Shown: positions 57,784 to 64,000 of the stretch, one piece after another
Numbering within the stretch: the stretch's first letter is position 1
Layout: each line of letters begins with the position of its first letter
From: Rhizopus arrhizus
Taxonomy: Eukaryota; Mucoromycota; Mucoromycetes; Mucorales; Rhizopodaceae
NCBI GenBank assembly: GCA_024220505.1
Contig: JAKZZE010000002.1
Coordinates: 2,294,001 to 2,358,000 of the forward strand
DNA length: 64,000 nt
Reading direction: 5' to 3'
Made by a program: the position numbers and the translations under genes
The notes under the pieces: model-generated
The model's input: only the letters and a program-made list of their open reading frames with translations
Databases searched by the model: none
What the model was told of the DNA's origin: nothing

Positions 57784-59869
57784 TTATAGCTTTGATTTTT
57801 GGCTATTCATGTATTCAGCATTTGCTTGATCACGAAGAATACGACGAAGGATCTTGCCGGTATTACTCTTTGGTATAGCATCAATAAAACGAACACTGCG
57901 TATTTGCTTGTAAGACACGACTTGATCTGCTACGTGTTTTTTGATTTCCTTGGCTACCTTTTCCGAAGGATCAATACCTTGCCCCAAGACGACGTAAGCG
58001 CATGGCAACTCGGTTGCTTGAGAATGATCGTAGATTCCGATGACAGCGCAGTCTGCAACAAGTGGAGATTTTAGCTATTAAATAAACAATAAGGAATCTC
58101 AAATAATTTTTTGTTTGCCAAGGATTTTACCAGAATGTCTTCGAGTTCAGCAGGGGGTACCTGTATATAAAGGTGTTATTTATGTCGTCCTCTTTTAGGT
58201 TATTATCGAGTATTTTACCTGGAATCCTTTATATTTAATGAGTTCCTTGATTCTATCAACAATATAAAAGCGCTCTTCTTTATCCACATAAGCTATATCT
58301 CCCGTGTGAAAATATCCATCTTTATCAATGCACTCTGCTGTAGCTTTAGGATTATTAATATAGCCCTAAACAGAAGCATGGGAGACGTTATAGTTTTGCT
58401 TTGCCCATTGTTCATCCTATTTACCTTCATAATATTAGGACCTTTTACCCAAAGTTCACCCCGTTCACCTTGAGGAACCTCTAAAAAGCGAAAATGAATA
58501 TAAGCAAACCCTGAATTTACTGTCTATTTCTTTACCTTTGCCATTTTCGTCAACCAATTTAGCGAGCAAGTTTGGAACTAATATACCAGATGACCCTTTT
58601 TTAAGAATAAAGTTATGAAAAGTATTCTTGTCCTTTCCAATCCGCCACTTACCATCACTTGTGCAGCCCGAAAGCTCCATGGTGACGACTGGTGAAGTCT
58701 CTGTTAAGCCATATCCTTGCTTGATAGTCATGTGTGGGAATTTTTCTTTGATCTTCTTGATTAGACTGACGCTTAATGGAGCAGCAGCACTCAAGCCCAA
58801 CTTCCAAGAAGCTAAATCGTATTTGTCAACCACTGGATCCTCGACAAGCTGAAGGTAGATGAGTGGGACGAGTGGTATATAGGTCACTTTGTATCTTTCA
58901 ATCGTTTCACAAAACTGAACAAGATCAAATCGAGGAAAGATGTAGAGGGGAATACCAAAATAGAAGAAGGTATGAAGGCAAACTGATAATCCAAACATAT
59001 GGAAAAGTGGCAAGACACAGATCATCCTGTCCGTATCTGGATGGAGGAACTTGCTTTCAACTGCACTAAATTGAGCCATGTTTGAAGTCATGTTACTATG
59101 CCTACGATACTGATATTTACAATACGAATATACATATTTATACATTGGCTTACGTGGTCATGACTCCTTTGCTAGTTCCAGTTGTACCAGAAGAAAAGCA
59201 AATATAGGCAACTTTCTGCTTGGCCTCTTCATATGTCAAGTCAATGAGATTTGCCTTGCGCTGTCTAATGAGCGCAGTTTGAAATGGTTGGATGCCTTTT
59301 ATCGGTTTGTCACCAAAAACAAAAATATTTTCCTTGTGAATATGGGTTTGTTTACTGGCGGCCAGGGCAGTATCAATGTTGCACTCGTGGCAAATAAGTA
59401 CTTTAGCCTTGCTTTGTTCCAGTTGGTGTGCCAACTCCTTCACATTGTAATTGGGATTAGCTGTGGTTACAGCACCATCTATAAAAAAATATTAAACTGT
59501 GAATATGATTTTTTAAATTAGGAATTTACTAGCAGCTACTGTGCCAAAAAGAGGGATAGAGTAATTGTACTACAGATGACCAACGCGAATAATTAGAAAA
59601 GAAAAAAGTGATTCTCTCTTTTTATTTACTTCGTTAGGCGCGTATATAGCAAGCACATCATTACTGGTAAATTCACACACGTCCTGAAGACCAGCAGCAA
59701 ACCGAAGCAAAAGGTTTTTAAATTGTTTAAATGTAATATAGCGACTGGTATCAAGGGCATCTATCAGAAGAGGTTTATCATCAGGAATATTGTATACGTT
59801 TGCAAAAATATATTGAATGATGCCCGTCTGAGGTTCATCAACTGGTAAAAGACTTGATTTGTAAACCAT
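57784..59869 (-). CDS. 4-coumarate-CoA-ligase-like acyl-CoA synthetase, peroxisomal (PTS1 SKL)
   Basis: A multi-exon adenylate-forming enzyme, starting [20 protein letters not shown]. The AMP-binding loop is [17 protein letters not shown], followed by [54 protein letters not shown] and the C-terminal [14 protein letters not shown] with the catalytic Lys. The protein ends NSQKSKL, a canonical peroxisomal signal. The family activates carboxylic acids (hydroxycinnamates, fatty acids, jasmonate precursors) to CoA thioesters, and the substrate here is not predictable. The open stretch after TSDG (near 58575-58648) starts GTAAGT and ends AAAAAAG and is probably an in-frame intron that joins CTSDG to SSGILVP. 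It is divergent from a paralogue at 60886. Confidence 0.92.
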
Positions 59870-60885
59870 AAAAAAGGAAGCGACTCAAATGACTATAGGA
59901 TAAAGTAAAGCTAAAAAAGAAAAAAAAAAAAATAGATTGAGAATAATGTTTAATTGAGAACTGATAAATATGAATATGTGTAACACGTACTTGAATTTTT
60001 AAGGTTTTCTTACTCGGCTTGATTTGATGATTGCTTAAATTGAAATTGAACAAATTCCAGGAAAATATATTTTCGCGTTATTGTTTGGGATAATGCTATG
60101 CCCCAAATTTCTGTGTTTCTACTTGGGGATAAATTTTTTTTTGTATGAATGAATTTTATATTCAATTATTCGTTAATAGAATAAACAAAGATGTATAAAA
60201 CGCGAATTTTTTTTCCATTAAAGATACAATGCATCAATCAAGAAATAAGCTAATTTGAAACATTTTAATTTAAAAATTGAGAAAAAAGATTTCATTTTGT
60301 AAGATTCTTTTGTAAGCGCGTAAGAATTTATCCGAGGACAATCATTGTATGCTGATCGTTTCAGATAATAAAGTATATTTGTTATTAAAGCATATTTTCT
60401 TTGCATTAATATACTTGAATCCATCTAGAAATTTGAATTCTGCTAGCAATTCATTGTACATCCATATATAAATGCTTTAATTCATATTCAAAAAGTCATT
60501 AAATATATTTGACTTGAATTTTTTTACTTCCGCTTGTTCCTGAGAATCCATTGATCTAAGGATAACAAAAACGATAAAGAAATGACTCAGCTATAAAAAA
60601 ATTATTCAGCTTCCTGTTGACCGGCTGTCTTTCTTTTACCAACCACTTTTTTTCTCATTAGTGGGAAAAGTTTTCCCAGCCTTTTACCCCATATTAATAT
60701 AAAAAGGTAAATTGTTTTCCCTTTTTACTAGAGAAGTATAATTCAATGACTAACGGATTTCCCACTTGCTGGAATCAGCTTGACTTTTGCAGATCAAATT
60801 AAGCAGTACTTAAATAGTCACCGATCTATTCTTTCTTTTTGCTGCTCCTCAATTATATAGCTTTCTCACACTCTTATTTTTTGCC
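59870..60885. other. 1-kb divergent promoter between two acyl-CoA ligase paralogues
   Basis: AT-rich spacer between the start codons of two head-to-head paralogues. No ORF or RNA gene recognised. A TATATAAATG-like stretch lies near 60465, and pyrimidine tracts precede the right-hand start codon. Confidence 0.45.
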
Positions 60886-62890
60886 ATGGTCATCTTCAAA
60901 TCTAACAGACAACCCATTGAAATACCTGATATTGACATTTATTCATACTTGTTCAGTCCCAATGCGTTCAACAAAAGCCGTTCACAAAACTCGCCTTTAT
61001 TAATTGATGGTATCACGGGTCAAACTCTCTCTTATGCTGAAGTTAGGGATCTGTCAAGCAGAATTGCTCTCGGTTGGAAAGAACGAGTCGGTTTAAACAA
61101 AGGTGATGTCGTAGCAATTTTTGCACCGAATCACTATGATCACGCAGTGCTTTATTTTTCCTTATTAGGAGCACAATGTACCATCTCGCCTGGGTAATAC
61201 AATACAAAAGATGACAAGTACATTATCTCACTCTTTTCTTCTTTTATCTTTTTCATTAAAAAGTAACCCAAACTATGTAGAAGGTATTTAATCTATACAT
61301 GAATAGTATAAAGTAACATTTCTATCCATTGATATTAACCAAGATTCATTTTTAGCTGAATTTGATCATCAAATCCGTAAATCAAACGCAAAAGCCATTG
61401 TCACCATACCGTCACTTTTGCCCATTTTGACAGCTGTGGCTGAGAGAAACCAAATCCCAAAAGACAAGATTTTGTTATTTGGCAATGAAGAAGTGTGCGG
61501 ATTCAAGCCTTATCGTTCCATTGCGTTTAATGAGATCACATATCCTCTTTCTTTTCAAGACATACAACCCTCAGAAGATGTTGCGTTCATCTGCTTCTCG
61601 AGTGGGACAACTGGTTTAGCCAAAGGGGTCATGTTGACTCATAAAAACTTTGTTTCTCAAATAGCCATGGTAACGGACTTTGAAGAAACAGATCCTAAGC
61701 AACAAGAGGTCACTATCGGGTTCTTGCCCTTCTACCACATATTTGGCTTAACCACGCTGGTCATACGAGCCTTCTATTCTTTGACGCCTGTTGTCGTGCT
61801 TCCTAAATATGACTTGGAGCTTTTATGCCAGCTGATTGAAAAATATAAAATAACAACTGCACCTATTGTGCCCCCAGTCGGTAAGTATTGCCCTTCTTTT
61901 TTACAATTGGGCTCCTTTAACTAAAACATGTTTCATTTAGCTGTTCAACTTGCTAAAAGTGATATACCTTTGAAATATGATTTAACCTCACTTAGGGTCA
62001 TCTCGAGTGGCGCTGCACCTTTGGGAAGTGAGCATATTGAAGCTCTTAATGCAAGAATAAAAGCATATGTGCGACAAGGGTACTTGGTTAAAAAAAAAAA
62101 GAAAGAAAGACAAACTTATAAAAAGCTTTTTTAGTTATGGTATGACAGAAACGACAGCAGGGTGTATATATCAAAAAGTTGGAATAAGTCCTTTAGGATC
62201 AACTGGTGTCCTCATAGCTAATATGGAATGTAAATTGGTGGATGAAGCTGGCAATGGTAAAGATTGATTTTATAAAAACTTTTTATGTACTTTTTCTATT
62301 ATAGAAGTCAATGCCGGTCATCCAGGAGAGATCCTTTTAAAGGGACCTACTATTATGAAAGGCTATTTAAATGACGATAAAGCTAATAAAGAAACATTTA
62401 CTAATGATGGATGGATGCGTACAGGTGACGTTGCAAAATATGACCCAGTATCTGGTGAATTCTTTATTATAGATCGCATTAAAGAAATGATTAAATTCAA
62501 GGGATATCAAGTTGCGCCAGCAGGTAAATAGCTCATTACGTACTTTTTTTTTTCTCTAATCAACTGATTTATTTAGAACTTGAGGCATTACTGATGAGTC
62601 ATCCAAGTATAGCCGACTGCTGTGTCGTCGGTGTCTATGAAGCATCCCAAGCCACTGAACTTCCTCGTGCTTATATTGTCCTACAGCCTTCGGTCCACAA
62701 CAGACAAGAGACAGTCAAACAGATCATAGAGTTTGTTGAAGGCAGTGTCGCGAATCACAAGAGACTTCGAGGAGGTGTTCGGCTTATAAATCAAGTTCCT
62801 AAAAGCCCAAGTGGGAAAATACTACGAAGAAAAGTGAAAGAATGGATAAAGCAAGAACAAAGTGAGCAGGTCTATAAAGCTCGTTTATAA
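60886..62890 (+). CDS. 4-coumarate-CoA-ligase-like acyl-CoA synthetase, second paralogue (PTS1 ARL)
   Basis: A multi-exon gene starting [20 protein letters not shown]; the first exon ends at 61193. Motifs in order: [40 protein letters not shown] (AMP-binding P-loop), [40 protein letters not shown], then [20 protein letters not shown] joined over an intron, [40 protein letters not shown] and [17 protein letters not shown] with the catalytic Lys. It ends QVYKARL, a functional PTS1 variant. It is clearly a paralogue of the neighbouring divergent enzyme but well diverged, so the duplication is old or the two have specialised. Substrate unknown. Confidence 0.92.
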
Positions 62891-63199
62891 AAAATAAAAA
62901 AAAATCTAAATAAATTTGTAAAATTGCATTTTTTATTTCTATCATAATTTGAAGTATAAATGTAAATGCTGCCTTCATATTACCTTTATTGATGGTTTTA
63001 CGGATTTCTCCATTATAAAGAAAGGAATTAAATAATTGGCTAATATATTCTATGTAATTTATGCGCTTTCTACCAAAAAGAACATGACGTCAAGCTAAAA
63101 AAGACTTTAAAGGGTTGTTTCTCGTTTTTTTCTTTCTTTTTTCTTAATTTTATTATATTTATTCTTTATTGTGCAATTAAAAAAGAAAAGACAGAGTCA
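62891..63199. other. intergenic region before FUSC-like gene
   Basis: About 310 bp, AT-rich, with the 3' end of the ligase gene (AATAAA-type elements at about 62894-62912) and a T-rich leader for the next gene. Nothing else is seen. Confidence 0.45.
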
Positions 63200-64000
63200 A
63201 TGGAGTTGCATCATTTAAATAAGTCTGAAAGGAGACCGACTTGGTCTTCTGAGTACATCTATCCAAAAACAGCCTTAGATCAACACGCAGATAAATCAGA
63301 CGAAGACAGCGCTGGTGAACAATCACATGATAATGTATTGAGATCATTTACACCTCTAGATTCGCCAAGTACATCAAAATATCCATTGGAAACAATACCA
63401 TCTAATAGAAATAGCCGTACAATACCAGATAGATCATCGTTTACTTCATCTACACGTATCAATAATCCTGAATCAGCAAAAGAAATGACAGAGCCTCAGG
63501 CAAAAAGAAGCATTTTTCAAAAGGCTCTTCTGTCTTTGCCTCCATTTGCACATGTCAGGAAAACGATTAAAGCTTCTCTTGCTCTATTGATATCCTTAAT
63601 TTTTTGTCTTGATAGTCATACAAGAGAGATTTTTGGAACGGCTGTTTTGCTTACTGCCATTGTTACCATCTTTTATTTCCCAGTAAGGACAATAGGTAAA
63701 AGAAAAAAAAAAGAGATAATAACGAGCTATTCAAACATCATGTTGTATTGATTTATCACTATTTTTCAGGAGTACAAACAGAGGTAAATAAGTGATAATG
63801 AGATCACCTTTCCTTTTTCCTTCTAATAGAAGAAAATAGGCAGTGTTATTGGGAACATTTGGTGCCTTACTAGCTTCGGCTTGGAGCCTTTTAGGAAAGA
63901 TAGGACTGCACGCAAAGAATAATGATGACATTAACCATGTAATGCAACAGGCGCGTTTCTTGCAAGCTTGGCTCGCAATCCATCTAACCCGACTCCTGTG
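63200..64000 (+). CDS. FUSC/aromatic-acid-exporter-like membrane protein (BRE4-like), 5' part
   Basis: The gene runs off the right edge. It starts MELHHLNKSERRPTWSSEYI with about 110 hydrophilic residues, then a membrane domain: VRKTIKASLALLISLIFCLD, IFGTAVLLTAIVTIFYFPVR, TIG|VQTE across an intron, and AVLLGTFGALLASAWSLLGK after the next. The K(T/A)xKASLAL...FPVRTIGVQTEA pattern is typical of the fungal BRE4/DUF2421 and FUSC (fusaric acid resistance, ArAE) families of multi-pass membrane proteins. Some relatives export aromatic acids and others affect brefeldin A sensitivity. A soluble C-terminal region is expected beyond the window. Exon 2 of the seen part is tiny (GAGTACAAACAGAG). Confidence 0.8.

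Noticed and set aside
1..64000. tRNA, rRNA and CRISPR arrays
   Set aside because: I looked for B-box-like GGTTCRANYCC strings, rRNA cores and regularly spaced direct repeats. None was seen that could not be explained by coding sequence or microsatellites.

Overview
The window is nuclear DNA of a fungus, most likely an early-diverging one of the Mucoromycota/Mucorales type. Intergenic DNA is very AT-rich and full of long poly-A/poly-T runs. Genes are small and mostly split by introns of about 40-60 bp with GT...AG ends, and CTAAC-like branch sites can be seen. The gene set is fungal and eukaryotic: a CipC-like protein, uL2 and uL14, mitochondrial ribosomal proteins mL38 and mL60, Rab2 and Rab7, a MADS-box factor, PEX14 and Tc1/mariner relics. 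The species cannot be named from the sequence alone.

Layout. 0.3-7.0 kb: CipC-like (-), type I methionine aminopeptidase (-), a small CYSTM protein (+), ribosomal protein uL2 (+), a mitochondrial carrier (+). 7.0-18.8 kb is gene-poor and holds only an F-box/LRR protein (-) and a four-exon Bet1/Sft1-type SNARE (+), which I assembled by hand because its exons are too short to show as ORFs. 18.8-23.6 kb: a Ser-rich protein (+), mL38 (+), PEX14 (-), Rab7-like (-). 24.1-26.4 kb: two decayed Tc1/mariner copies facing away from each other. 27.8-42.5 kb is gene-dense: alpha/beta hydrolase, phosphoacetylglucosamine mutase, ER metallopeptidase, ornithine carbamoyltransferase, uL14, Rab2, a BTB/T1 protein and an F-box protein. 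42.5-47.9 kb has no convincing gene but carries a degenerate 360-460 bp repeat array anchored on a GATCTT...AAGATC palindrome. 47.9-55.4 kb: RAI1/DXO nuclease, MEF2-type MADS factor, mL60 and RRP1 as a divergent pair, and a DHA2 drug transporter. 56.2-57.6 kb: a third Tc1 relic. 57.8-64 kb: two divergent 4-coumarate-CoA-ligase-like enzymes and the 5' part of an FUSC/aromatic-acid-exporter-like membrane protein that runs off the end.

Functional threads. Four loci point to the peroxisome: PEX14, an alpha/beta hydrolase ending in SKL, and two acyl-CoA-ligase-like proteins ending in SKL and ARL. Two ribosome-related genes, mL60 and RRP1, share a 161-bp divergent promoter. Several genes open with tiny coding exons of 4, 5 or 10 nt, and both Rab genes split their P-loop region into exons of 11-54 nt, so ORF-based gene calling fails here. 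I checked exon models by codon phase: most of the multi-exon models listed with full exon coordinates sum to a multiple of three.
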